Assembly: GCA_028023455.1 (NCBI GenBank)
Contig: JAQFVV010006208.1
Span: 11,612,984 to 11,676,983, forward strand
Direction of reading: 5' to 3'
Length of the DNA: 64,000 bases
From: Epiperipatus broadwayi
Lineage: Eukaryota > Onychophora > Udeonychophora > Euonychophora > Peripatidae
The notes below the pieces were generated by a model, which was not told where the DNA came from, searched no databases, and saw only the letters and a list, made by a program, of their open reading frames with translations. Shown here piece after piece: positions 1-9,689 of the stretch (position 1 is the stretch's first letter; the number at the start of each line of letters is the position of its first letter). The position numbers and the translations under genes were made by a program.

Positions 1-984
1 AATTTGGATGTGGAGACAGGAATCATAAACAAAATAGATTGTCTGGAATTTGAAGATTAAAAAATATATGATTTTTGTTTTGTGAGAGAGAAAAATTAAA
101 ATGAGAAATATATCCTGGAAAAATCCAAATGAAGGGATAGCAGATGAATTAAATTTTAATCAACAGAAAATAGATACTTCAAGATTATAAAATATTCGAT
201 AGATCCAGAACAGGAGTAATCCTTGAGAATAAGAGAAAAGTTATTTTAAAAATAGTATAAATAGTTGATATTTTTAATCATCAGAAATACCCTAATAAAT
301 TTAAGCTAGCACTTAAATATCATTTAAAAATATTAACAAGCTTAAATAATCTTACATAAGTTCAATATGAAGATAACTGGTACTCTACTAAGGAAAGATA
401 ATATAGATTGCTGGTACAAAAAAATTATAATAAACCAATAATTTTTCAATTCAGAAATGTCAATGTATGAAGAACAGAAAGAATATGAAAATATTTTTAA
501 AAATATTCCATTTAGAAGAATTAAATATCTGAAATTCTGTTAAATAGTATGAAAGTAACAAAATATAATTGCCAATTGTGAAGAAAAGCCAAAGAAAATA
601 AAAGTCTCAAGAATAATGCTTTTGAAATGCCAGGTATTTTAAATGAAGAAGTAAGAATTTTAAATCTTTGAAGTTTTAAAACAGCTACAAAAAAATAAAG
701 AAATTATTATCAATATCTTAAAAAAGTGGATAAAGAAATAAGAAAATTGATGGCAGAGCTATATATCAAATATTTAAATGATAAAAAAGCATATCATTTA
801 AGAGATATAAAAGAAAGATGTTAGACATTACAGGTCTATCATAGATGAGTTGTAATGATCTTAATAATAAGCTGGTATAAAACAGGTAATATAAGGTCTT
901 TACTAAGATTCATCTAAAAATGATTACAACACAGTATATCCAAATGTAAAGAGATATAAATAAGATCAGTGGTAGAATTTACCA
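1..984. other. AT-rich region, possibly decayed LINE upstream part
   Basis: No open frame of useful length is seen on either strand. The stretch leads directly into recognisable but decayed RTE reverse transcriptase on the plus strand. Its A-rich, lysine-coding look on that strand would fit the older 5' part of the same element. This is inference from position and composition, with no diagnostic motif. Confidence 0.25.
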
Positions 985-1690
985 TTTTTGCATAGCATTT
1001 GTGGATAATGAAATGGTACTTGACTCCATGAAAGCATACCTGCAGCTATTCGAGCCTTGAAATATCAAGTCAAATCCATGATCTTGTCTGGAAAATATTT
1101 ATCAAAGTGTAACAGCAGTATATTGGATCACATGGTAACAATATGAAGATTAATGATGATAGAAGTGCAGTCTGAATTAGTTCTTCAAAACGTTTTACAG
1201 CAGTCTAATGAAACGTATTTTGCAGATTAAAATGAAGAGAGTAAAAAATAAACGATAATAATTTAAGACATCTTGATAATGCATATAATGTTTCAAAGCT
1301 TTAGAAAACATTGCAAAAAATTATCAGATGAAGCATAAAAGTAGGATTAATTTGTCTTGCATTGGTGGTCAAGAGGTCAGCATGTCTGCCTTGCACTTGC
1401 AGGCAGTTGCCCGGGTTGCGGGTTCGCGTCCCGCCGGTGCTATGACACTTTAAAAAAAAAGTAGGATTAATTACAAACACTCAAAAAATTAAAGTAATGT
1501 TCAGTACATTTTCAGAAAAATAAACAAAGTTTGAAAATAATAAATAAGTTAAGAATTACAAAAATCTTGGTGAAATTATTAACACAGATGAAAATGTAAT
1601 GGTTGAAATTAATAATAGAATTAAACATTAAAGGGGTGCTTTTGGTAGAAATAATAAAATTTCCTGGCAGTTTGTTCTTAGAAAAAGAAT
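985..1690 (+). pseudogene. Decayed RTE-type LINE reverse transcriptase
   Basis: Frame-shifted translation gives AFVDNEMVLDSM, matching the RT motif A block FVDYEKAFDS of the RTE copy at 50.8 kb. Further on come a RQGDSIS-like block and NLGEIINTDENVMVEINNRI, which matches YLGQIINTDGNIMDEINHRI in the copies at 16.4 and 56.8 kb. Many stops and frameshifts are present, so it is dead. A SINE with a 16-bp target duplication is nested inside, so the LINE is older than that SINE. Confidence 0.7.
1353..1456 (+). mobile_element. tRNA-like SINE (SINE-1) nested in LINE
   Basis: A short element of about 100 bp is flanked by a perfect 16-bp target duplication (aaaagtaggattaatt at 1337-1352 and 1457-1472). 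It carries a tRNA-like A box (ggtggtcaagaggtcagc), a B box (GGTTCGCGTCC) and the family-specific end GCTATGACA followed by an A-rich tail. Nothing but the tRNA-like head is present, so this is a minimal SINE. It splits the decayed RTE LINE. Confidence 0.85.
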
Positions 1691-1839
1691 AACATGGGGG
1701 GAGGGAATATTCAACAGATTCACTAACTTGTGAGTGGTGAAAATTTTGTTTTTCATTTTTGTTTTATTTATTATAATAACAAATTTTATTTCACCTTTAC
1801 TTTGAAATTAATAATCTGCTACTGTGTCACAGTGAAAAT

Positions 1840-1979
1840 AGTTTGCAGGCTTTTTTATATTATTTCTGCAGACTAAGTGCTTTCAAAGCCCTTATTGCCC
1901 ACAATCATAGTCTGGAGCAACAAGGGCTCTGAAAGCACTTAGTCTGCAGAAATTATAATATAAAAATAACCTACAAACT
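1840..1979. repeat. Fold-back repeat, ~55-bp arms
   Basis: The left arm (1840-1893) and right arm (1922-1979) are near-perfect inverted copies around a roughly 28-bp loop. The arms share ctgcagactaagtgcttt-type sequence. It lies just upstream of the PLE-1 element and may be a terminal repeat pair of another non-autonomous element. No coding content. Confidence 0.75.
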
Positions 1980-2191
1980 ATTATATAAAAGTTTATCTAT
2001 TAATATATCTTTTACTGCTTCCATACTGGGATTTCTACCCCAGAGACAAATCATAAACCTGTTTGGAACTTACACTTTTTAAGATTCATACAGCCAAAAT
2101 TTAAACCCAGGTTTTAATAGTAAGAACATGTATTAATCATTATACATACAAATCCCATACATATAGATGATTTGATAATACTAAATTATTT

Positions 2192-2400
2192 AATATCAAA
2201 ACTACCCCAAATCCAAAATTAAACCAGACCAGCATAAAAATAATATAAAAACACAACCTAAGGTTTCACTGCTATAAGCAGACTTCTCAAGTGTAAAGAA
2301 CTACAAAAACTACACAATATATATATATAATATTAAAAACTACCCACAAATCCATTCACTTCCCATCCACCCTTAATATTAAAAGAACTCTTAAATAAGT
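2192..2400 (-). repeat. PLE-1 inverted terminal copy (upstream pseudo-LTR)
   Basis: About 200 bp here is the reverse complement of 3409-3610, including the last codons and 3' region of the PLE-1 ORF. Penelope-like elements are known for LTR-like repeats that are often inverted and variably truncated, which fits this arrangement. It contains a hammerhead-like motif on the minus strand (stem with AGCAG, then TGAAACC). Confidence 0.8.
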
Positions 2401-2484
2401 AATAAAATTAAGGTAATTAAAGATTTGCTTTTGTTATTGGAAGATTCTATGTATTTTACTAATAAAGTAATTTTTATAAGATTA

Positions 2485-3476
2485 AGGAAGAGTGGATAAT
2501 AGGTTATATTATTTCTCCTTTAGTATGTTCAGTTTATATTAGTTTTATGGAAGAGGAAATTATTATTAAAAAGAATTGTTTATATGTAAAATTATTTGTC
2601 AGATATGTTGATGATTGTTTATTTGTAGTTGAGAATGATAAATTGGAGGAATTTGTAAATGGGTTAGATTTTGGTAAGTTAAAATTTTTAGATCTTTTGG
2701 TGATTAGAAATATAGAAACTAATTGTTTATTGTGCAGTCATTTAGTTAAAAGTAAAGAATTAAGATCTATAATTAAACCTGATAGCTATCAGTCTGTATC
2801 TCATAAAGTAGCTGCTTTAAGGAATTATTGTCATAGGAATATTAAATTAAATAATTCTAGTGGGATAGCTTTGTTTCAGAAATATCAATTTTATAAAGAT
2901 TACTTGAGTGTTGGATACTCTGATAAATTTGTTAAAAGTATTTTATTTAATAGTAATATTTGTAAGGATGTAAAGGTTAAAGAAAAATATGATTTTATTT
3001 CTTTGCCATTTAAATTGTCTTCTTATAAAATTGTGTGTAGAAATAGTATATTGTTTGGAAATAAGAAAATTGCTTGGAAAAGGGGTGTTACATTGAATAA
3101 TTTATTAAATAATACAAAAGAAGTTTTTGATAGAAAGACTATTCCTGGTGTAGTATATTTTATTCCTTGTTTATTTCGTAAGAAGGTTTACATAGGTCAG
3201 AGTAGTTTGAGTTTAAATGAAAAAATAAAGGTTCATAAAAGTAGAGTTAAAAATAGATATCTTAGTTCTGCTTTGTATGTCCATGAAAAAGATACAGGCC
3301 ACACTATTGATTTTGATGAAGCTAAGGTTGTCTTCTTTGAGAGAAATGAAATCAAAAGAAGAATTAAAGAGTCTTTATTATTGAAAATTTATTATTCTGA
3401 AGCAATTAACTTATTTAAGAGTTCTTTTAATATTAAGGGTGGATGGGAAGTGAATGGATTTGTGGGTAGTTTTTAA
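2485..3476 (+). CDS. Penelope-like element RT C-terminal part with GIY-YIG endonuclease (5'-truncated)
   Basis: The ATG-initiated ORF is 2547-3476 (309 aa), but the reading frame is open further upstream and encodes GYIISPLVCSVYISF, the RT block before the catalytic site, so the ATG is not the true start. YVDD, the polymerase catalytic motif, is at residues 20-23 and FLDLLVIR at 47-54. A GIY-YIG nuclease core follows: GVVY at 201-204 and VYIG at 214-217, then a basic helix and an HEKDTGH segment near 255. RT motif A and everything before it are missing, so this is a 5'-truncated PLE. The ORF is otherwise intact, suggesting a recent insertion. It is bounded by inverted copies of its own 3' end. 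It would not be functional alone. Confidence 0.85.
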
Positions 3477-3633
3477 TATTATATATATTGTATAGTTTTT
3501 GTAGTTCTTTACACTTGAGAAGTCTGCTTGTAGCAGTGAAACCTTAGGTTGTGTTTTTATATTATTTTTATGCTGGTCTGGTTTAATTTTGGATTTGGGG
3601 TAGTTTTGATTTTATATTGACTAGTTTAGCTTT
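3409..3633 (+). repeat. PLE-1 downstream pseudo-LTR with hammerhead-like motif
   Basis: This is the inverted partner of 2192-2400. Between about 3513 and 3550 it carries a hairpin (CTGCT-TGT-AGCAG) preceded by ACTTGAGAAG and followed by GAAACC. This layout resembles the hammerhead motifs reported in PLE terminal repeats, but the 5' core differs from the strict CUGANGA consensus. The same layout recurs at 42.9 and 43.8-44.0 kb, so it is conserved in this family. Confidence 0.6.
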
Positions 3634-4012
3634 ATGCTTGTAATGTTTAAATTATTTAATGTATAAGTATTAACCAAACCCTTGGTGTATATTTATAGGT
3701 TGGTTTTAAGTATAAAAGCTATTTTAATTCTCAAAATTATACATGCAAGTTATTTTTTAAATAAGGATCATTAAATATTTGTTCAAAAGTGATCTGAAAA
3801 ACTTTTGTTGTCACTATAAGTTTTCAAACTTAAGATTATCGTAAGGATTTTTTTTTCCATTTACAATTTTCTATATTAAGATAATTTCCACTTGCTGACT
3901 TTACTTTTATTTTGTGCTATTATTAAAAAATGTTTAATGTTTCCTAGATATATTTTCAAGGAGCTTCTTCATTATTATACAGTATGTGTATTCATAATTA
4001 CAAAAAATAAAA
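3634..4012. other. AT-rich spacer
   Basis: No coding, RNA or repeat structure was recognised here apart from short homopolymers. Confidence 0.4.
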
Positions 4013-4029
4013 TTTTTAATCCAATACTT

Positions 4030-4092
4030 GAATATCCTAGCACCTCACTGAGGAAGCCAGTAGCAGAAACCGGTCTGGGGTTAGGGATATTC
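4030..4092 (+). ncRNA. Hammerhead ribozyme-like motif, family HHR-C, copy 1
   Basis: The core CTGAGGA is followed by a weak stem-loop II (AGCCAGTAGCA), then GAAACCGGTC. ACCGGT gives a palindromic stem III with A15.1-U16.1, and C17 is the predicted cleavage nucleotide, at position 4075. Stem I is long: the outer 8 bp GAATATCC pairs with GGATATTC, and inner pairs run up to the core with small bulges. Stem III is too short to fold with a loop in a monomer, as described for dimer-acting type I hammerheads. Stem II is the weak point. Confidence 0.65.
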
Positions 4093-4408
4093 TGCAAAGC
4101 TTGTTAAGAGCTTATTTGCGAGCTCTTTATATAACATTTGTAATACAAGCTTGTTTAAATTAGGTCATGTGACATCTGACTTGAATTTTTTTTGTAATTT
4201 TATTTTTTGCTATTAAGGCTTTGGTGATTTTATATTGCTAAAGCTATTAATATATGATGTCTCTGAACTTAGTTCAGTTCCATATGGATATTTAAGTTAG
4301 ATAGCTGGATTGGAAGACATGGATGTCTGAAATTTTCAGATTTTCTACTTAATAGTTATCCATTAGATAAAGTGCTGGACTTGTACTGGTATTTTTAATC
4401 TAATGCTT

Positions 4409-4471
4409 GAATATCCTAGCACCTCACTGAAGGAGTCAGTAGCAGAAACTGGTCCCAGGTTAGGGATATTC
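4409..4471 (+). ncRNA. Hammerhead ribozyme-like motif, family HHR-C, copy 2
   Basis: This shares the outer stem I and flanks of copy 1 at 4030. The core reads CTGAAGGA with one extra A, then GTCAGTAGCAG and AAACTGGTC, giving stem III A-U, C-G, U-G and cleavage after 4454. The extra core base probably weakens or abolishes activity. Confidence 0.5.
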
Positions 4472-4520
4472 TGCAAAGCTTGTTAAGAGCTGATTTGTGA
4501 GCTCTTTATATAACATGTAT

Positions 4521-4952
4521 TCATAAGTAATTTAATTATTTCTATCATTTCATAAACCATGAATGTATATCTATGACTTGCTTTCTAATCAGAGTCGGGT
4601 AAAACTGGAAAAAATTGTTTTTATTCAGCTACCCAACCCAATTAATCATTTAATATGGGTCAATAAATAGATATCTTAACTAAAGAGTAAATGGATCAAT
4701 CTTCATTACACCATACCAGAGAAGTCTGGCTAATAATTCTGACTCCCTTATTGTTCATCCATAAGAGGCTATTAGAGATGTGCTACTGTTAAAGTTTGTT
4801 TTACCCCTTTTAGAAACTTAAATGCATAAACACACATTATATGCATAATATGATGGAATGTTACAATAACTTTCATTTTATTCATTCACTGTTTATTGCT
4901 TTGGTATCAGAATAATTACTATGCTTCTTTTTAGTTACAAACATATGTTTAA
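4521..4952. other. AT-rich spacer
   Basis: No gene or structured repeat was recognised. Confidence 0.4.
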
Positions 4953-5108
4953 GTAGAGGGGTTTGAACTCAGAATTTTTCAGTCTATTCATTCTCCACTC
5001 CATCTCAAGCAACCGATACCCATGATCACACACATGTGACAAAGATAAATGATCCCCAATATACGTACATAAATAGACTGAAAAATCCTGAATTCAAATC
5101 CCTCTATT
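4953..5108. repeat. Short fold-back derivative of HHR-A family
   Basis: The ends are inverted (tagaggggtttgaactcag against the complementary end at 5090-5108). The interior contains the HHR-A 3' flank in reverse (cacacatgtgacaaagataaatgat) but lacks the ribozyme core. It joins the family end directly to sequence next to the ribozyme cleavage site. Confidence 0.6.
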
Positions 5109-5411
5109 TACATATATAAGAAACATTTAGTATAAGCAAAATAAATACTGCCTTAGAATTAAATATAGAGTTAAAGATATATTTTTTGATATTGCAGCTG
5201 TTAGTATGATTTTTCTTTACTTTTTTATTGTTTTATTTTAAAGTTTTATTCTAACTAATTATTAAATCATATATAAAAAAAATTGATTAATAGAAACTTG
5301 TTATCTCAAGAATTGTATTACATACCCATATATACACATACATTAAGTGAATTTGAAATTAATGTAAATTAATATATAAATACAAGTATATTGTCCATAC
5401 CGAAATTAAGT
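5109..5411. other. AT-rich spacer
   Basis: No gene or structured repeat was recognised, apart from a short HHR-A-related phrase near 5388 (gtatattgtccatacc) that also occurs at 12.6 and 41.7 kb. Confidence 0.35.
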
Positions 5412-5642
5412 AATTAGAAGGGATTTGAAGATTTGCTATCTTAATATAAACCGAGTGCTGATTATATATATATGTGTGTGTAGGAGATGATGATCTGGAC
5501 CAACTGATGAGTGCTAGTTCAGCATGAAATATGTATATTGGAGATCATTTATCCTTTTCACATGTACATGGTCATGTTGCTGTATAAGATAGAATAAATA
5601 TTGTAGAGAGCTTGAAAGTATGACTTCAAATCCCTTCTAATT
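5412..5642 (+). mobile_element. HHR-A element with 19-bp inverted ends
   Basis: A compact 231-bp element has perfect 19-bp inverted termini (aattagaagggatttgaag at 5412-5430 and its complement at 5624-5642). It contains one complete type-I-like hammerhead motif (5492-5546). Related copies, often as large fold-backs, lie at 31.4-32.1, 41.7-42.3 and 60.0-60.9 kb. No coding capacity. Confidence 0.75.
5492..5546 (+). ncRNA. Type I hammerhead ribozyme motif, family HHR-A
   Basis: The catalytic core is exact: CTGATGA, stem-loop II GTGCT-agttc-AGCAT, then GAAA. Stem III is tiny (ATA..TAT) with A15.1-U16.1, and cleavage is predicted after GTATA. Stem I pairs the inner CCAA with TTGG and the outer GATCT with AGATC, leaving a 3-nt gga bulge on the 5' strand. 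A stem I bulge facing loop II is typical of active natural hammerheads. At least three further copies preserve this fold. Confidence 0.82.
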
Positions 5643-5734
5643 ATAAATGTAGATTGAAAAAAACCTTAATAAGTTAAAACACGAATCATTTTGTCTTGTA
5701 CTGCATTCCGTAACTAAAGCACTTGATATAACAT

Positions 5735-6075
5735 AAATATACCCTAAATAGGCAAAATAAGAGTCATAGATCACATGACCCTATACTCTTAAGCTTGTAA
5801 ATTATAAACAATGAGGATTTCCAATTCCTCAACAATCTTTGTGATAAATGCTTAGCTAGAGAAAGCATTTAAAATATGTCAGGACCCCTCCCCCCAAACC
5901 TCTGTCCATGGTTTCATGCTCTGGCACTCCTTAAAGAGGTGCTAGGATAGATTCAGACACTAGATCTAAAAACACTAACCCAAAGCCAGCATTTGGAAAA
6001 TCTGAAATTTTCAGACATCTACATGTCTTCAAACCCAGCTATCCAACTCAAATAGCTGTATGGGGCTGAGAGGTC
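5735..6075 (-). repeat. HHR-C family element, minus strand
   Basis: Shares the tagctgg...gacat...atgtctgaaattttcaga module with the spacer of the tandem pair at 4.0-4.5 kb, and the gtcatgtgatctatgactctta module with the fold-back at 15.35 kb. A hammerhead-like core is embedded at about 5888-5950. Together the copies define the family order: core, gcttgttgaggaattg, gtcatgtga, then the lower-stem side. Confidence 0.6.
5888..5950 (-). ncRNA. Degenerate hammerhead-like motif (HHR-C)
   Basis: On the minus strand, stem-loop II GTGC-caga-GCAT and GAAACCATGG are intact. The 5' core is TTTAAGGA instead of CTGAGGA, and U16.1 is changed. Likely inactive, but it supports the family consensus of a GTGC/GCAC stem II and an ACCATGGT palindromic stem III. 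Confidence 0.45.
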
Positions 6076-6789
6076 TTCAGCCATTTGTTTTTGAATATAT
6101 GCTTGTATTTAATGTTTATTTTATGCATAACCTTTTTTTATTCTGTAGCATATCACAAGTCCAGGATATGATCTGACATATACATACTTGATTTACATAA
6201 ATCAAAGATCATATATATATATGCATGGGGGTGTATATATTTGACAACCATTTTCCTTCTTGATATTTGATTTTAAGATTTTATTTTCTGATAATATCTC
6301 ATGTTTTGACATTCCCATGACATAGAATTATTATTTTAAATAACAAACAAAACATTTCCAACAAATTGAGTGAATTAAAAGGAAATGAGTGAGCAATATA
6401 ATAATATTGTCTTTCAAGATATTTGTCATAACTTAAAAATTTGTATAAATTGAGATGACAAATACTAAATGATTTGCTGTTATATTTATAAAAATTAGAT
6501 ACATTTGCAGCTTTGATTAAGAAAGAGTTAATAAAAAACAGATAGAGTTTCTGATGAAAGAAAGATATGAAATTGAAACTGGAAAATTAACTAGTATTTA
6601 CGGGAAGAAAAAATGCTGGGAAACAAAGCTGGCTTTGACTTTCTCTAGCAGTCGCATCATATTTTGTGTCTGAGAGAAGTTATTTAAGTGGGTGGAATTA
6701 TGAAAAAAAGATGAAATTTCCATTACAAAAACTTCTTACAAAAAAATTGGTTGACATTTTTATTTTTCCTTAAATATATTATTTAACAC
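6076..6789. other. AT-rich spacer
   Basis: Nothing recognised apart from a TA-type microsatellite near 6215. Confidence 0.35.
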
Positions 6790-6804
6790 AACATATTAAA
6801 TATT

Positions 6805-6916
6805 AAACCACTAAACATCACATGATCACTATCCTTCTGGCATCCATTGATTGCTCTTGTTAGCACAAGATGGCACTACTATATGGAGAGTGTTGTTTTG
6901 TTTTGAATTGTTTAAT
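6805..6916 (+). mobile_element. HHR-B family element, short deletion form
   Basis: A 112-bp insertion has a perfect 15-bp target duplication (aacatattaaatatt at 6790-6804 and 6917-6931). It begins with the family 5' end (aaaccactaaacatcacat) and carries the family 3' end (ggcactactatatggagag). The ribozyme-bearing middle is absent. Confidence 0.75.
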
Positions 6917-7030
6917 AACATATTAAATATTCTAAAAAAAACTATTATAAAAATAATGGACTATTCTTTTGCAATTTTGCATAACATAATGAAGGGTTGT
7001 TTCTATTTTCTTTTTTTTAACTATCCTCCT

Positions 7031-7440
7031 CCTCATCATCAACCACTATTAATCCACTGCAGGATGAAGATCTCTCCAAGTTCAATCCATCTTCTCCGAT
7101 CTTTAGCTTTTCTTCTCCACATCACCCCTGCACACTTTCTTATTTCATCCATCCATCTCACATGTGGTCTCTTTCTGGGTTTTTTACAATCTCTTGGAAT
7201 TCAGTCTAAATTTCAATTGTCCAACTATTATCATGTCTTCTAGCAATATGTCCAGCCCAATTCCACTTCAGTCTTTTATTTTTTTCAATGAGGTCAGCAA
7301 CACCTGTTTGTTCTTTTACCCATATATTGTGTTTTCGATCTCTTCTTGTTATTCCCAACATGCATCTCTCCATACTTCTTTGAGTGTCTGAAGTCTCTGT
7401 ATTGCTCCTCATACAAAGCTTTATTTTGTTCATTGACTTT
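7031..7440 (-). pseudogene. RTE LINE 3' end
   Basis: The minus-strand frames encode the family C-terminal block, including RSMERCMLGITRRDRKHN, WNWAGHIARR and the CRMRS region. The 3' terminus is the usual ATCCTGCAGTGG followed by a GATGATGA-type tail (at the low-coordinate side). Truncated at its 5' end, where it abuts a half hammerhead element at 7485. Confidence 0.75.
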
Positions 7441-7484
7441 GAAACCATTCTCTATTTTTTTCACTTCTCTTTTTTAATAATTGC

Positions 7485-7635
7485 TGGTTTAGCACGAAAT
7501 ACGTATATTGGTGATTATTTATCTTTTCGACATATATGTGTTCAAATGTATCAGTGTTATGAGATAGAGTGGAAAGTGGTGGGTCGTATGAAAGTCTGTG
7601 CTCATATACCCTATATATTACATATATAGACATAG
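7485..7635 (+). repeat. 5'-truncated HHR-A element (half ribozyme)
   Basis: The sequence starts inside stem-loop II (tgctggtttagcac), then GAAATACGTATATTGG and the family 3' flank. The CTGATGA side is missing and the upstream neighbour is the 5' break of an RTE LINE. It cannot be an active ribozyme by itself. Confidence 0.65.
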
Positions 7636-9405
7636 GTATATAATAAGCCTGTGTTTCAGTTATTAATACAGTAATTATAATTTATTCGTCATAGCTCATT
7701 TATGTTTAAAATGCTAATTTCATTCTTTGTTTGTTTTCTAACATCATCATCAAAAATCATGGGGCTAAAACCAATATGTATATGATGATATCTTCAACTT
7801 CAATTTTACCTTTTCTTTCATTTTAGGTAAATCTTTTACAGTTTGTATATTGTGCACAATATATTTCATTTTTAATTTCCACGTTTTTTAAAACAAAACT
7901 GGATGAATTTAATTTTCACAAATATATATTTATTTTTTCATCTTTTCAATGCACTCACTTTCTTCACAAGTAATCTTTTTACAAACCGTTAAAATGGAGA
8001 AAGATAAAATTCTAGTTGATGAATATTTCTGCTAGTTTTGCAGAAAATGACATCTCTAGCAGTGGCAGGACACTATTTCCCCAACTACTGTAATTTTAAA
8101 AAGAGTAGATAAAAAATATTTTTCGATGTTTTAAAAAGAGAAATAAAAATAAGTCACATACAAAAAAAAATTGAAAATAATCAAAGAAATAAGCAAAAAA
8201 ATGATGTTTTACATCAAAAACTAATGGACAATATGTAATCTATCAATGTTTTAAAAAAAACTCTAATTTTCATAACTATTTTTTTCTTAAAATTATCTGT
8301 CAATATATTTTTTTTTAATTAGACCATTTTCTTTTTTGCCTAAGTTTGTAAATGTTGTCCAATGTCTTTTCTAATTTTATTAAACATCCTTTAAACATAC
8401 ACATTTTATATCTGGTGGCTGATATAAAGATTATTTTAATCTAAGATGAATTTGGCAGAAAACCAAATGTACAGTGAATGTTTCAATGTCAGGTTTAGAG
8501 CTTTATTATTTTAAAATTAAAACCAGAAACTTATTTCTGTTTTTAAAGACAAAGAGGGAAATGAATTTAGAAGAATTAAAGTAATATTTATTAAGGCTAA
8601 AATCTTAAGATTATGCACCTGAAAAAAACGACAGTAGGAACCTCTGCAAATCTTTAACACAAGATTTATTTAAAAGACAAGAGCTGTTTATAATGTAATG
8701 TTCAACTTGAAAATCATTTGATTCATTTTTCATTTGTAGTTATGATCTTTAAGGTATTGAATACAAATATTACACATGTTTTATAAGTAATAAAAAAAGA
8801 ACAATTTGGATTTACAAGGGATATAGAGTTGAAACACTGTTAAGGTGCAACACTTGATTTATAAGTTTTTTAATTTAACAACTTTTCCCAAAATAAGAAA
8901 ATGACAGCAAGACACTAACACATTGTTTACTATTTCTTTAGTAAATCTTCATGTTTCTAAAGCACCAATATGATGCTGTGTACTAAACAAGTAACAAATG
9001 TAAATGTTTGTATAAAAATTGTGGTGATAACATTTTTCTTGTAGTATGTGGTGAAATATTTCCTTCATTTTGCAATAATTAAACATTTTTAGAAAGTTTT
9101 AAACTTCATTTATATTTTTCCAAATGTATTCAACTCTTAGTAATAACCTAAAGTTGTGGATGAATCCAGCATTTTGCATAATATTATTCTTCTCTCTTCT
9201 TTATATATTAAAGAATGATAGCACTAGCATAGGAGATGAATCAATGATCTTTAGATTATTGCATAGTGAATTTAAAATGATGTTCAAACCAACTAGGAAA
9301 TTTCATCAAAGTAATAATCGGTAAAAAAAAGTTTTATGTATAAACATCTTCTCTTCCTCTTTTCTTCTTTATTTTTGCTTTTCTAATATATAACATATAA
9401 TAACC
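7636..9405. other. AT-rich spacer with one repeat fragment
   Basis: No gene seen. Around 8594-8690 there is a block (ttaaggctaaaatctt...cgacagtaggaacctctgc) repeated at 14.85-14.94 kb and, reversed, near 12.96-13.0 kb. It defines an uncharacterised interspersed repeat. Confidence 0.4.
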
Positions 9406-9406
9406 T

Positions 9407-9643
9407 CATTCCACTCTTTTTACACTTTAAAGCAAAATATTTATTAATATTACAGTTTTGACTGTTCCTAGCAGTCTTCATCAGATCTTATTATCTACTA
9501 AAACTCTCACTTTTCCACCAAAAATGGTGGACAAGTGAGAGTTTTAGTAGATAATAAGATCTGAAGAAGACTGCTAGGAACAGTCGAAACTGTAATATTA
9601 ATAAATATTTTGCTTTAAAGTGTAAAAATGAGTGGAATGTGGT
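9407..9643. repeat. PLE terminal fold-back with hammerhead-like motifs
   Basis: Two near-perfect inverted arms of about 110 bp surround a short centre (tccaccaaaaatggtgga). Each arm carries CTGAAGAAGACTGC...GCAGTC-type stem sequence followed by CGAAACTG (plus strand 9561-9593). Such motifs are typical of PLE terminal repeats. Relative to the strict hammerhead consensus there is one extra A before stem II. Remnant PLE coding sequence follows directly. Confidence 0.65.
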
Positions 9644-9689
9644 TATTATATATAAACATCTTCCTGATTTTTTTTCTTTTTTGGGGGGC

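Larger units (their letters stand above)
4013..4520 (+). repeat. HHR-C tandem pair, 379-bp unit (retrozyme-like)
   Basis: Two direct copies of a roughly 125-bp block (4013-4138 and 4393-4520) include the two hammerhead-like motifs. The predicted cleavage positions (after 4075 and after 4454) are exactly 379 nt apart, so self-cleavage of a transcript would release one 379-nt unit. The spacer contains an element-specific sequence (gacatggatgtctgaaattt) that recurs in the copy at 5.74-6.07 kb. This is the layout described for retrozymes. Confidence 0.65.

Noticed and set aside
8594-8690. Hammerhead in the cgacagtagggacctct repeat
   Set aside because: No CUGANGA core or GAAA with a stem between them could be placed in any of the three copies.
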